Assembly: GCA_944320465.1 (NCBI GenBank)
Contig: CALUHO010000007.1
Coordinates: 28,953 to 92,952, forward strand
Direction: 5' to 3'
DNA from: an uncultured Bacteroidales bacterium
GTDB taxonomy: Bacteria > Bacteroidota > Bacteroidia > Bacteroidales > P3
DNA length: 64,000 bases
In this document: positions 28,081 through 35,883 of the stretch, piece after piece
How the letters are laid out: the number at the start of each line of letters is the position of its first letter
Position numbering within the stretch: position 1 is the first letter of the stretch
Program-made: the position numbers and the translations under genes
Notes under the pieces: model-generated
Database searches by the model: none
The model's input: only the letters and a program-made list of their open reading frames with translations
What the model was told of the DNA's origin: nothing

Positions 28081-29211
28081 TTACGCTTTTCTTTCCGAAC
28101 CTGCCACTTTTCCCTTGTATTGGCTGGGAGCGCAACCGCACTTCTTGGCAAAGGCCCGGCGGAAAGTGGCCGTGCTTTGGAACCCTGATGCGTAGGCTAT
28201 CTCGTTAATCGTATAGACCTTTTCTTCTTCCAGCATCGGAACCGCTTTCTTTTCAATCCGCATATTATTGATATAGTCCAAAAACGACACCTTCTTGCAA
28301 TATTTCAGATATTGATATACATAGGTCTTGTTCGTCCCCGCACGGGATGCCAGCATGGACAAGTTCAATTCCGGATCCAAATACAGACTCTCTGATTGCA
28401 TTGTGGCCTCTATCTTGCTGCCTATTTCCTTCAGGACATCCATCCTGACATTGGCATAATCCGGAATCATCTTTTCCTCTGCAAACTCTGCCAGCCCGCC
28501 TTCGTCCTGCTTGGCTCCATCTGCCGTCCGGGGAAGCCCGGAACCCGATCCTACCGGTACATAACGCTGGCGAACCGTATGCCGATACAGAATCCACCAT
28601 ATCAAAACAATGGAAACATAATACACGATGTCCCACCAATCGGCCAGATAAGAAAGGAAATACAAGAGGCAGTTCAAGAAAAACAGCGCACTGGCATAAA
28701 CCACCCAGCGAAGATTCATCCTATCGTCATACGAGAAATTCTCGCGCAAGTAACGGTGATAGGTATGAATCGAATGGATGATAAAAGCCAGCATAATCAA
28801 AGAATACACGGCCGCCAATACCAAAAGCAAGATAAAGCAGAGCCGGGAATACCGTTCCGAAAGCATCATCCAGACAAACAGACCGGCGCAAGGAATCACA
28901 TAAAAGGACAAGGCCGTCAGGCAACGGCGTATGACCCATTGCGGACGACACAACCCGAAAAGATAGATCGAGGTAATCGGGACAGCCATGAAATCCAAAG
29001 CCGAAGATATCTGCCCCCATTGGACGGGATTACCCAAGGCCAGATTCACGCAATCCTTGAAAAACAAGGCCGCCCAAAACAAGGACACAACACCCAAAGC
29101 ATCGCAAGCAGAAGACATGGCATCTCCTTTGCGATGAATCAGCAGATTGATTCCCCAAAACAGGAACAGGGCTGCAGTCCCGCCTGCTACCAACAGATAA
29201 ATTTTTTCCAT
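28081..29211 (-). CDS. Membrane-bound AraC-family regulator
   Basis: A 376-residue protein with about six to seven hydrophobic segments in residues 1-215 and a C-terminal AraC DNA-binding domain (about 270-370, with LSMLASRAGTNKTYVYQYL and NEIAYASGFQSTATFRRAF, then CGCAPSQYKGK). It differs from the other AraC protein in the window, which has periplasmic TPRs. Such polytopic AraC proteins are common in Bacteroidales. Its gene is upstream of hutI on the same strand (94 bp gap), so it may control the hutI-transporter unit; no effector is known. Confidence 0.85.
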   Translation of the reverse strand: MEKIYLLVAGGTAALFLFWGINLLIHRKGDAMSSACDALGVVSLFWAALFFKDCVNLALGNPVQWGQISSALDFMAVPITSIYLFGLCRPQWVIRRCLTALSFYVIPCAGLFVWMMLSERYSRLCFILLLVLAAVYSLIMLAFIIHSIHTYHRYLRENFSYDDRMNLRWVVYASALFFLNCLLYFLSYLADWWDIVYYVSIVLIWWILYRHTVRQRYVPVGSGSGLPRTADGAKQDEGGLAEFAEEKMIPDYANVRMDVLKEIGSKIEATMQSESLYLDPELNLSMLASRAGTNKTYVYQYLKYCKKVSFLDYINNMRIEKKAVPMLEEEKVYTINEIAYASGFQSTATFRRAFAKKCGCAPSQYKGKVAGSERKA

Positions 29212-29253
29212 ACCGTCCTTACAAATTCAAGACAAAAACCGCTTGCAGCACGG

Positions 29254-29261
29254 CAAAAGTA
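29254..29261 (-). promoter_or_regulatory. -7 box of the membrane AraC gene
   Basis: TACTTTTG on the minus strand matches TAnnTTTG, 43 nt before the start codon at 29211. Confidence 0.5.
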
Positions 29262-29363
29262 CGATTCTTGCAACAAGTCCGCAAAAGCCCCCAGCAGCCC
29301 CAGAATGCTACCCGCACGACTTTTAAGTATTTATAATCAATCGATGCAGCCCTCTAAGAGATA

Positions 29364-29390
29364 AGAGAGAGAGAGAGAGAGAGAGAGAGA
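29364..29390. repeat. AG dinucleotide tract (13 units)
   Basis: A perfect AG run of 27 nt, preceded by imperfect AAGAGATAAGAG. It lies in the spacer about 100 bp upstream of the membrane AraC gene's -7 box. Tracts of this length can slip during replication. Confidence 0.9.
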
Positions 29391-29721
29391 CGTATCATAA
29401 ATATATCCCTTCGCATTCACTGTATGGCAGCTGTTTCGGCAAGTCATGACTATCCGGAAAAACCGTACCTGCCACATCCATACAAGTATGGCATTTTTTC
29501 TTTTTTGAGCGAATATTTTTCTTTCCCGTTTCGTGCTTTTTCCTTTTCACCATGCGATTTTCATCCTTTACCACCTCTAAAATCGACTCTAATACCATAT
29601 ATTTGTACTTCGAGATATTACACAAGGCAGCCCATTATCGCCTGCACACATACAACCGTTAACGGGAAAAACGACCAAGCATACCACTTAAAAACGTACT
29701 CATATAAATATAAAAACCTTA
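29391..29721. other. A/T-rich spacer with no convincing gene
   Basis: Contains a 76-codon lysine-rich frame on the minus strand (29395-29625) and a 107-codon frame on the plus strand that runs into family A element A2. Neither has a promoter box, a recognisable domain or normal composition. Confidence 0.35.
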
Positions 29722-29925
29722 GAAGCTGTTTAAATTTATTTGTTTAGGCCATCGGGAGGGGATTTCGAGGAATGGCGCCGCGTTTTTCAAAGGAGGATAG
29801 CCAAGCTATCTGACGTGAAAAACGCAAGCCAGACCCGAAATAGCCCCCGATGGGCAAACAAAATCCTGAACCCGGTTCCTGAAAATCCAGCCTTTTCAGG
29901 ATTGTAAAAAATTTTAAACAGCTTC
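29722..29925. repeat. Family A hairpin MITE-like element, copy A2
   Basis: 204 bp, same ends (GAAGCTGTTTAAA / TTTAAACAGCTTC) and body as A1 and A3. It is flanked by TTA on both sides, a 3-bp target duplication. The central stem is imperfect: the right arm reads GCTATCTGACGTGAAAAAC instead of the complement seen in A1. It ends 85 bp before the start of the next gene. Confidence 0.87.
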
Positions 29926-30010
29926 TTAAAACCCTCACACCCCCAAAAACCATTTCTTACAGTATTCAAACACAATAAACCCAATAAACACCACTAAAAA
30001 AAATTGCGTC

Positions 30011-30613
30011 ATGGAAAAAGCAACCATTTGGAAATCGAGCGTAAAAAAAGCCTATTGCGGTTTTTTGATTGAGAACTTAGGCTCTATCCTAGCCGTGATT
30101 GTCGGCATTATCGGTGCCGGTGCTGGCATGGCAGGACTTCTGCAAGGAGAAGTCAGAGTTGGTCCCATGATTTTGGCCATCCTCCTCGGAATCGCCACGG
30201 TTGTCGGCTACATCATTTACCTGATTGGTATCAACGGAATCAAAAAAGCCACAGCAGGCGGCCCTGATGCGGCAGCCACCAACAATCTGTTCATCGGTGT
30301 CATCCTAGAACTGGTAGGTGCAATAATAGGTTTCATCCCTGTTATCGGACTTGTGGGCAGCATCGTAGGCTTTGTAGGCCTCATCTTCATGCTAATCGGT
30401 TTCAACAAGATGAAAAATTCAACCACATTGCCTGCCTTAGCCGCATCAGGAAGTTCCAAGCTATTCATAGCCATGATTCTTGGATTGGTTGGTGGCCTTT
30501 TGGGTCTTATTCCTGTTGCCGGTGCCATCATCAATGTCATCCTCAGCATCGTTTGCTTAATCTTAGGTATCATGGGATGGGCCTCCATCGCCAGATCCGA
30601 ACTCAGAGCATAA
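30011..30613 (+). CDS. Glycine/isoleucine-rich multi-spanning membrane protein
   Basis: A 200-residue protein with about six hydrophobic segments and short polar loops (SVKKAYCG, NGIKKATAGGPDAAATNN, NKMKNSTTLPALAASGSSK). Two similar halves are visible: VGAIIGFIPVIGLVGSIVGFVG and VGGLLGLIPVAGAIINVILS share the pattern VGxxxGxIPVxG, so it may have arisen by internal duplication. No named family is recognised. Element A2 is directly upstream and family C hairpins follow. Transport or stress-membrane roles are possible but unsupported. Confidence 0.7.
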   Translation: MEKATIWKSSVKKAYCGFLIENLGSILAVIVGIIGAGAGMAGLLQGEVRVGPMILAILLGIATVVGYIIYLIGINGIKKATAGGPDAAATNNLFIGVILELVGAIIGFIPVIGLVGSIVGFVGLIFMLIGFNKMKNSTTLPALAASGSSKLFIAMILGLVGGLLGLIPVAGAIINVILSIVCLILGIMGWASIARSELRA

Positions 30614-30669
30614 CCTTTTTCATAAATTGTTTTTCACGAAGAGCCGGGGCGACCCGGCTTTTCCATTAT

Positions 30670-30753
30670 ACGAGGCGTCGAGCCGCCGGGCAGGGAGGGA
30701 GCGTACTTCCGTACGTGACCGACCTGCACAAGGCTCGCAACGAAAGTAGATGC
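30670..30753. repeat. Family C hairpin core, copy C1
   Basis: Core starting ACGAGGCGTCGAGCCGCC and ending GTAGATGC, with inner GTAC/GTAC hairpin and GAGCC/GGCTC pairing. It is almost the same as C2 109 bp downstream. Clear outer complementary arms are not evident here, unlike the other copies. Confidence 0.75.
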
Positions 30754-30837
30754 AATACACCGCAATAAAAAGCGTTTAGGACGAGTGGATTCATGGCTCC
30801 GCGAAGGTGAGAAAGGCAAAATCCTCTCCATCCCGGT

Positions 30838-30952
30838 AAAAAGCGTTTCCGGCAGGCAGATACGAGGCGTCGAGCCGCCGGGCAGGGAGGGAGCGTACTT
30901 CCGACCTGCACAAGGCTCGCAACGAAGTAGATGCCTGTCGGAAACGCTTTTT
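30838..30952 (-). terminator. Family C hairpin C2, terminator of the Omp85-like gene
   Basis: Core 30862-30933 is enclosed by arms AAAAAGCGTTTCCG and CGGAAACGCTTTTT, extended by CAGGCA/TGCCTG. The right arm overlaps the stop codon of the minus-strand Omp85-like gene (30951-30953), so on that strand the arm starts at the gene end and finishes in a T-run. Confidence 0.7.
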
Positions 30953-32384
30953 AAAAGGATTCGCCTATCGCAAAAACAACCCCAAACACCTCCCTCCCCC
31001 AACCGCAATCCAGCCGCACGTTCAGGTTATGCTTGAACTCGAAACGGAGACCGGCACCGTAAGCAGGCAACAATTGGTCGGCCCGCCAATCCTGGAAAGA
31101 AGAAAAGACCGAGCCGAAACCGCCGAATGCCGCGATCCCGACCCTCCAGAAGAGTTTCTGCCTCAGTTCCATCTGGAAAGAGAACAAATTGTCGTCCATG
31201 TACCGGCCTTGATAATACCCGCGCAAACGATAATACCCGCCCACGCTTTCCTTCAGCGGCCAAGGCATATCCTTGGCGTTGCACTCCGCATAGAGTTCGG
31301 TGGCCAGCACGGCACCCCGCCAAAGTCTTTGATAATAGGAAGCCGTGAAAGTGGTCCGCCATAAAGTCCGTCCGGCATCGCCCATGAAAGAGGGATAAAC
31401 CATCTGACGCAGCAAGAGGTTCAGGCCATGCGTAGGATTCTGGGCGTAATCCCGGCTGTCGTATTGCAAGGAAAGGCCGATGCCGGTAAGGATATAGGAA
31501 GGTCTTTGCCCATCCAGATAAGCCGGATTCTCCATCTTGACGGCGTGGTTGCAGGAAAAATCCAAAGCGGCCCCGACATAGAAGTTTTCCAGAACCCGAT
31601 AATCGTAATAGCCTAAAGCCAGCACATTCCAGCGGGTCTGGCTCACCGGCGGACGGACATGGCAGGAATCGTAGCAAATGCCCCAGAAATCCAAGTTTTG
31701 CTGAGAAAAGGAGACCTCATAGTAAAGCCGGGAACGACGACCGGGAAAATACAAAGTCCCATAGGCTCCGGCATAGAAAAAGCCTCGCAAGGAAGCGTTC
31801 CCTTCCAAACTCAAATCCGAAGGCGGCATCAGCGAATCGCTCCGGTCCAAGCGGAAAAGCGCCGCTCCTATCCCGCCAAGGCCAATGCTCCCCTCCTGAG
31901 TGTAGGTCGGGAACAAAACCAAGCTGTAATCGAAAGCCTGCTCGAAAGTCCGATCCTCGTGGCCGCTCACGGTCCGCTGCCAGAAATTGCCATCCTTGTT
32001 CTGCTTGGCAGAGTCGGAACGCTTTTTCCGGGAAGAAGCGACCGGCACCGAATCCCGGCCAACCATCGAAACGTTTTCTGTCTTCGACACAGGCTGCGGA
32101 TTGACCGTCTTCCTGTCCTTAAAAGGGCCCGATGCCGTAAGGGAATCTTTCGCGGCTTTCTTCCTCTTCCGCTTGGCCGACAAGCTATCCGCCCAAGCTT
32201 TGACATCCACCTCAAACAACACATCCCGCCACACCCGAACCGAGTCCGCCCCCGGCTCCGGCTGCAAGATTAGTGTTCCCAAGCTACCAGCAGACACAGG
32301 AATCCCCCTTGCCGGCAATGTCTCGAAACAAGCTGCCAGCAAAAGGGAAACAACCATGACTCCTGCTTTATATCTGATGCTCAT
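30951..32384 (-). CDS. Omp85-superfamily-like outer-membrane barrel protein
   Basis: A 477-residue protein. Signal peptide about 1-27 (MSIRYKAGVMVVSLLLAAC, with a cysteine that could be lipidated). A Lys/Ser/Asp-rich low-complexity region covers about 60-135, then a beta-barrel (about 155-477) rich in aromatic alternating strands. It has the bacterial surface antigen (D15) look, including LRGYYQGRY, the L6 loop motif of BamA/TamA proteins, and a final strand ending FAIGESF. No POTRA domains are visible, so it is a short Omp85 relative. The upstream in-frame ATG at 32444 lies in mobile element B1, so the native start is 32384. Role unknown; patatin-less or TamA-like secretion are possibilities. 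Confidence 0.82.
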   Translation of the reverse strand: MSIRYKAGVMVVSLLLAACFETLPARGIPVSAGSLGTLILQPEPGADSVRVWRDVLFEVDVKAWADSLSAKRKRKKAAKDSLTASGPFKDRKTVNPQPVSKTENVSMVGRDSVPVASSRKKRSDSAKQNKDGNFWQRTVSGHEDRTFEQAFDYSLVLFPTYTQEGSIGLGGIGAALFRLDRSDSLMPPSDLSLEGNASLRGFFYAGAYGTLYFPGRRSRLYYEVSFSQQNLDFWGICYDSCHVRPPVSQTRWNVLALGYYDYRVLENFYVGAALDFSCNHAVKMENPAYLDGQRPSYILTGIGLSLQYDSRDYAQNPTHGLNLLLRQMVYPSFMGDAGRTLWRTTFTASYYQRLWRGAVLATELYAECNAKDMPWPLKESVGGYYRLRGYYQGRYMDDNLFSFQMELRQKLFWRVGIAAFGGFGSVFSSFQDWRADQLLPAYGAGLRFEFKHNLNVRLDCGWGREVFGVVFAIGESF

Positions 32385-32391
32385 AGATAAA

Positions 32392-32582
32392 CCCAAATCG
32401 GTCATTAGACTTTGGGGAGATTGCCCGCTTGTGTCATGCAGCATGCTTCTCGCCTAGCCGAAGGCGTAGCGGGCTACGTCGAGGCGTAGCGAGAAACAGG
32501 ATGCGGACAGAAGCGGGCAAGATGCCCGAAAGCCTCATTTCCCCAATCAGAAACGGACAGCGTGTCTAATGACCGATTCGGG
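32392..32582. mobile_element. Family B MITE-like element, copy B1
   Basis: 191 bp with terminal inverted repeats CCCAAATCGGTCATTAGAC / GTCTAATGACCGATTCGGG (one mismatch). It is flanked by the 5-bp direct repeat ATAAA (32387-32391 and 32583-32587). The body is a long imperfect hairpin (GCCCGCTT / AAGCGGGC, CTTCTCGC / GCGAGAAA). It has no coding capacity. It lies 8 nt upstream of the Omp85-like start codon. Confidence 0.9.
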
Positions 32583-32587
32583 ATAAA

Positions 32588-32849
32588 CGCGAAGATACGA
32601 AATCAACGGCTTACAACCGGCATTTCCATTCCATAAAACACATCGGCCATGAACTTTGCCATGGCAAATCCAGAGCAATCAAACAAGACACAACATATTA
32701 ATAATCAACGCTTCGCAAACACACCATCCGGCATCAAGCACACAAGCCAACTACCAATCAAACAATTATCAAGAACGTCTTTTATGCGCTTGCCCGACTG
32801 AAAAAAGACTGAAAATCGCATCGCCCCATCGAACTTGCCTCAGAACTCG
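32588..32849. other. Spacer upstream of lrgA
   Basis: About 260 bp of A/C-rich sequence between B1 and the lrgA promoter. The original promoter of the Omp85-like gene should be near its left end. An open frame continues upstream of lrgA here but has no protein-like features. Confidence 0.35.
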
Positions 32850-32857
32850 TATTTTTG
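32850..32857 (+). promoter_or_regulatory. -7 box of lrgAB
   Basis: TATTTTTG, 62 nt before the lrgA ATG at 32920. Confidence 0.5.
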
Positions 32858-32919
32858 CAGCCTTTTTCCTGCAGCCGTCTTGCCCTGCAAGGCAGCTGAA
32901 AATTCTAAAAATCAACGAT

Positions 32920-33312
32920 ATGATGGTATTGCAATGCGCCATAATCTTTGGCTGCTTGGCTTTAGGCGAGCTTTTTGTCTATCTGTCCGGACTCCCCTTG
33001 CCGGGAAGCGTTGCCGGGATGCTGCTGCTCACCCTGTTCCTGAAACTGAAATGGATTAAACTGGAATGGGTCAAAGGCTTGAGCGATTTCCTGATTTCCA
33101 ATATGGGCTTTTTCTTCGTGCCGGCCGGCGTGGGGCTGATGCTCTGCTTGGACATCATCAGAGCCGAATTCTGGCCCATCGTGCTGGCCACCTTGTCCAG
33201 CACGGTACTGGTGTTGGCGGTCACCGGCTGGGTTCATCAGTTCTTCCGCCGGAAAATACATTTTGAAAACATGCACATAGGAGATTGGTTCGATGGACTT
33301 TTTAGAAAATGA
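32920..33312 (+). CDS. lrgA: CidA/LrgA family holin-like membrane protein
   Basis: A 130-residue protein with four hydrophobic segments and the family features GLPLPGSVAGMLLLTLFL and NMGFFFVPAGVGLM. CidA/LrgA proteins are small holin-like membrane proteins that affect autolysis and, with LrgB, movement of pyruvate or other small molecules. The start at 32920 (MMVLQCAIIFG) fits the family length; the longer frame upstream is not conserved. lrgB overlaps it by 20 bp. Confidence 0.92.
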   Translation: MMVLQCAIIFGCLALGELFVYLSGLPLPGSVAGMLLLTLFLKLKWIKLEWVKGLSDFLISNMGFFFVPAGVGLMLCLDIIRAEFWPIVLATLSSTVLVLAVTGWVHQFFRRKIHFENMHIGDWFDGLFRK

Positions 33313-33988
33313 ATTCTTTTTGCTGGCTCTGACTTTTGTGGTTTTCCTGCTGGCCAAAATCCTGCAAGAAAAAACCGGATGGCTGCTGCTCAATCCGATT
33401 CTGGTCTGCATCGTGCTGCTCATCGTTTTCCTGAAGCTAACCGGCATCAGCTACCAAACCTATCAGGAAGCCGGGCAGGTCATCGACTTCTGGCTCAAGC
33501 CCGCCGTGGTGGCCTTGGGCGTTCCTCTCTACCTGCAATTGGAATCGATCCGGAAACAGATCATCCCTATCCTCATGAGCCAGATGGCCGGTTGCGCGGT
33601 CGGTGTCATATCGGTTTCCTTGATTGCCAAATGGGCGGGAGCTTCGCAAGAGGTCATCGTATCCTTGGCGGCCAAATCGGTCACGACCCCTATCGCGATA
33701 GAAGTGACCGAAACCTTGGGCGGCATCCCGGCATTGACCGCAGCGATTGTGATTTGCGTAGGGCTCTTCGGGGCAGCCGCCGGTTTCAAAGTGCTGACTT
33801 GGATTCATGTGGACAGCCCGATGGCGCAAGGCCTTTCGATGGGAACGGCTTCCCACGCGGTCGGCACGGCCACCGCCATGAGCCGAAGCCCAAAATACGG
33901 TGCCTTCGCCAGCCTCGGCCTGACGATGAACGGCATCCTGACCGCCTTGCTGACCCCGCTGATACTGGAATGGATCGGGGTCATCTGA
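33293..33988 (+). CDS. lrgB: LrgB family membrane protein
   Basis: A 231-residue membrane protein with about seven hydrophobic segments. Family marks are KPAVVALGVPLYLQ, SLAAKSVTTPIAIEV and GTASHAVGTATAM. It overlaps lrgA by 20 bp in another frame, the usual lrgAB order, and works with LrgA at the inner membrane. No LytSR-type regulator is nearby. Confidence 0.94.
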   Translation: MDFLENEFFLLALTFVVFLLAKILQEKTGWLLLNPILVCIVLLIVFLKLTGISYQTYQEAGQVIDFWLKPAVVALGVPLYLQLESIRKQIIPILMSQMAGCAVGVISVSLIAKWAGASQEVIVSLAAKSVTTPIAIEVTETLGGIPALTAAIVICVGLFGAAAGFKVLTWIHVDSPMAQGLSMGTASHAVGTATAMSRSPKYGAFASLGLTMNGILTALLTPLILEWIGVI

Positions 33989-34226
33989 ACTGCACGGAAC
34001 GAGAAAACCCTCCATCGTAACCAATCCTAACACATTGAAATGTTCAAAACAATTAATCTCTATTTTCAACCGCAACGGAACAGCAGGCTGAATTTCAGAC
34101 TCCATACGGAACGACATTGTATTATTCAACGTTTCTGCTTCGTTACACGATCCGGCAAAAAATCCAATACCTCACCTATCCGAAACATAATCGGCTTGAT
34201 AGGTCCGGGAGTTATTTGCACCAAGC
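33989..34226. other. Spacer between lrgB and the BspA-like pseudogene
   Basis: About 240 bp holding the 3' ends of two convergent units. No clear terminator or gene was recognised; it may include further decayed coding sequence of the neighbouring pseudogene. Confidence 0.3.
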
Positions 34227-34677
34227 CTATGCCCGCACTATCGTCTGGGCGGCTTTTTCCACGGTCAGAGTCCCGGCCACGTACTCGTCAAACTCGTAGG
34301 TGTCGGCATCGCCACCGAAAACCGTGATGGCATATTCCCCGGCATCGGGATTCTCCCCGGCCTCGCAACGGAGACCGGCTGAGGCACCAGAGCAGTAGAA
34401 TCTTCCCCGCTTACGAAGCCATCGTAGCTGAAGGCGAATGCCGGCAACTCATCCCCGTAGGTCATCGTGTACGACCCGGCTGTCACTTCCAAAGGCGCTT
34501 TGGTTACCATGTACGAAAGACAGGGTTCCGGCAAAGCCGCCTTGCTTACGTTTCTATTGTTTTCATCCCCCGCTTGCCAAACCAGAAACACAGTTCCTTG
34601 TACTGATGGGAAACCGCTCCAACTTCCATCGAATCTTGAATTACTTCTATATAAAACGGTGAGGTATTTCCATTTAT

Positions 34678-34870
34678 CCCAAATCGGTCATTAGGCTTCG
34701 GGCAGATTGCTCGCTTATGTCATGCAGCATGCTTCTCGCCTAGCCGAAGGCGTAGCGGGCTACGTCGAGGCGTAGCGAGAAGCAGGATGCGGACAGAAGC
34801 GGGCAAGATGCCCGAAAGCCTCACTTTCCTAATCAGAAACGGACTCGGCGTGTCTAATGACCGATTTGGG
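34678..34870. mobile_element. Family B MITE-like element, copy B2
   Basis: 193 bp, ends CCCAAATCGGTCATTAGGC and GTCTAATGACCGATTTGGG, flanked by the 5-bp direct repeat TTTAT (34673-34677 and 34871-34875). Nearly identical to B1 and B3. Inserted in the BspA-like pseudogene. Confidence 0.92.
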
Positions 34871-35146
34871 TTTATGGAGACAGGAGGCATGCTGCCATCG
34901 CAAACATGCAAGATGTCCTCCAGGAAAATCTCCTTAAGACTGTCTGTCCCCCAAAAAACGCATCCCAGCCAATGCTCGTGAGACCCGCCGGCATTTCAAT
35001 CGTAGTCAAGTCGCTGCAGCCAAGAAACGCATAACCGCCAACAGTCGTGAGACCCGCCGGCATTTCGATTGAAGTCAGATTGTAGCAGATCTGTAACGCT
35101 CCATCGCCAATCCTTGTAACCCTGCATATTTCACCGCCATATTAAA

Positions 35147-35339
35147 CCCAAATCGGTCATTAGACTTTGGGGAGATTGCCCGCTTGTGTCATGCAGCATG
35201 CTTCTCGCCTAGCCGAAGGCGTAGCGGGCTACGTCGAGGCGTAGCGAGAAACAGGATGCGGACAGAAGCGGGCAAGATGCCCGAATGCCTCATTTTCCCA
35301 ATCAGAAACGGACTCGGCGTGTCTAATGACCGATTTGGG
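35147..35339. mobile_element. Family B MITE-like element, copy B3
   Basis: 193 bp, same ends, flanked by the 5-bp direct repeat TTAAA (35142-35146 and 35340-35344). Inserted near the 5' end of the BspA-like pseudogene. Confidence 0.92.
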
Positions 35340-35537
35340 TTAAACCGAAGCAGGCATGGCGATGTCGCCCTCATAGGTTTCCCCCTTTTCTGGCGATACC
35401 ACTTCTACGGTAATATCACCCTCTGCACCTATGACAGAATAATAAATTCCATCCACTTCAAAAGCCCGCGCCTGCGCACGATTACAGAAGGAGAGCAGGC
35501 AAATAATAAAAATTCCAAGATAAAGTTTCTTCTTCAT

Positions 35538-35751
35538 AGCATAGGCGAATTATTGAAAATGAATATACTGTTTGGTTTCACCATGCTTTTCCCGCTTTCT
35601 CGGCAAGATTCCTGCCCCATTGATGCTGCGAAAGCAGCACAAAATGCGAGATGCGCAAAATATTTTACCACAAATAGTTATATCATCCGCCCATCCCTAT
35701 TTCAAAAAAACGGCCGAACAACCGAATCTATAAAATAACAGAAAATAAAAC
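35538..35751. other. Spacer upstream of the BspA-like pseudogene
   Basis: About 210 A/T-rich bp between the pseudogene start and the terminator at 35752. No gene recognised. Confidence 0.35.
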
Positions 35752-35788
35752 GGGGAGGTATCGACCCTCTTGGAATCGATACCTCCCC
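35752..35788 (-). terminator. Terminator downstream of the phosphate transport pair
   Basis: GGGGAGGTATCGA / TCGATACCTCCCC, a perfect 13-bp stem with an 11-nt loop. On the minus strand it is followed by GTTTTATTTTC. It lies about 96 nt after the PiT gene stop. Confidence 0.8.
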
Positions 35789-35883
35789 ATTTCAAAAAAC
35801 ATCAAAACCAGCCTGCAACTATTTCTTTCCCTCAACCCGCAGCAAAGGCTTCAATATCCACAGCAAAACCGACAGCGCGAGCT

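Larger units (their letters stand above)
34227..35537 (-). pseudogene. Broken BspA-like LRR/MBG surface-protein gene with two element insertions
   Basis: Read on the minus strand from ATG 35537: signal peptide (MKKKLYLGIFIICLLSFC), then FEVDGIYYSVIG, the usual start of BspA-type proteins. Element B3 cuts the gene after IAMPASV. Beyond it are LRR_5 repeats (LTSIEMPAGLTTVGGYAFLGC, LTTIEMPAGLTSIG). A frameshift lies in the G5T6 run near 34948-34958, after which the correct frame reads DSLKEIFLED. Element B2 then interrupts. Removing B2 and one target copy rejoins PPVSI to NGNTSPFYIEVI in frame. An MBG-type domain (KAPLEVTAGSYTMTYGDELP) follows with another frameshift near 34365 and its end (DAGEYAITVFGG, AGTLTVEKAAQ) in a different frame, stop at 34227. 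It is clearly inactive. Confidence 0.85.

Noticed and set aside
29364..29390. CRISPR or tandem protein repeat
   Set aside because: Simple AG run without spacers or cas genes.
29395..29625. 76-codon lysine-rich frame upstream of the membrane AraC gene
   Set aside because: Low complexity, begins beside the AG tract and has no promoter or homology that I can see.
34678..35339. B2 and B3 as a composite transposon carrying the DNA between them
   Set aside because: Each copy has its own 5-bp duplication, and the intervening DNA is continuous with the pseudogene.
35184..35738. 184-codon frame crossing element B3 and the pseudogene start
   Set aside because: Made of mobile element and antisense of the BspA-like gene.
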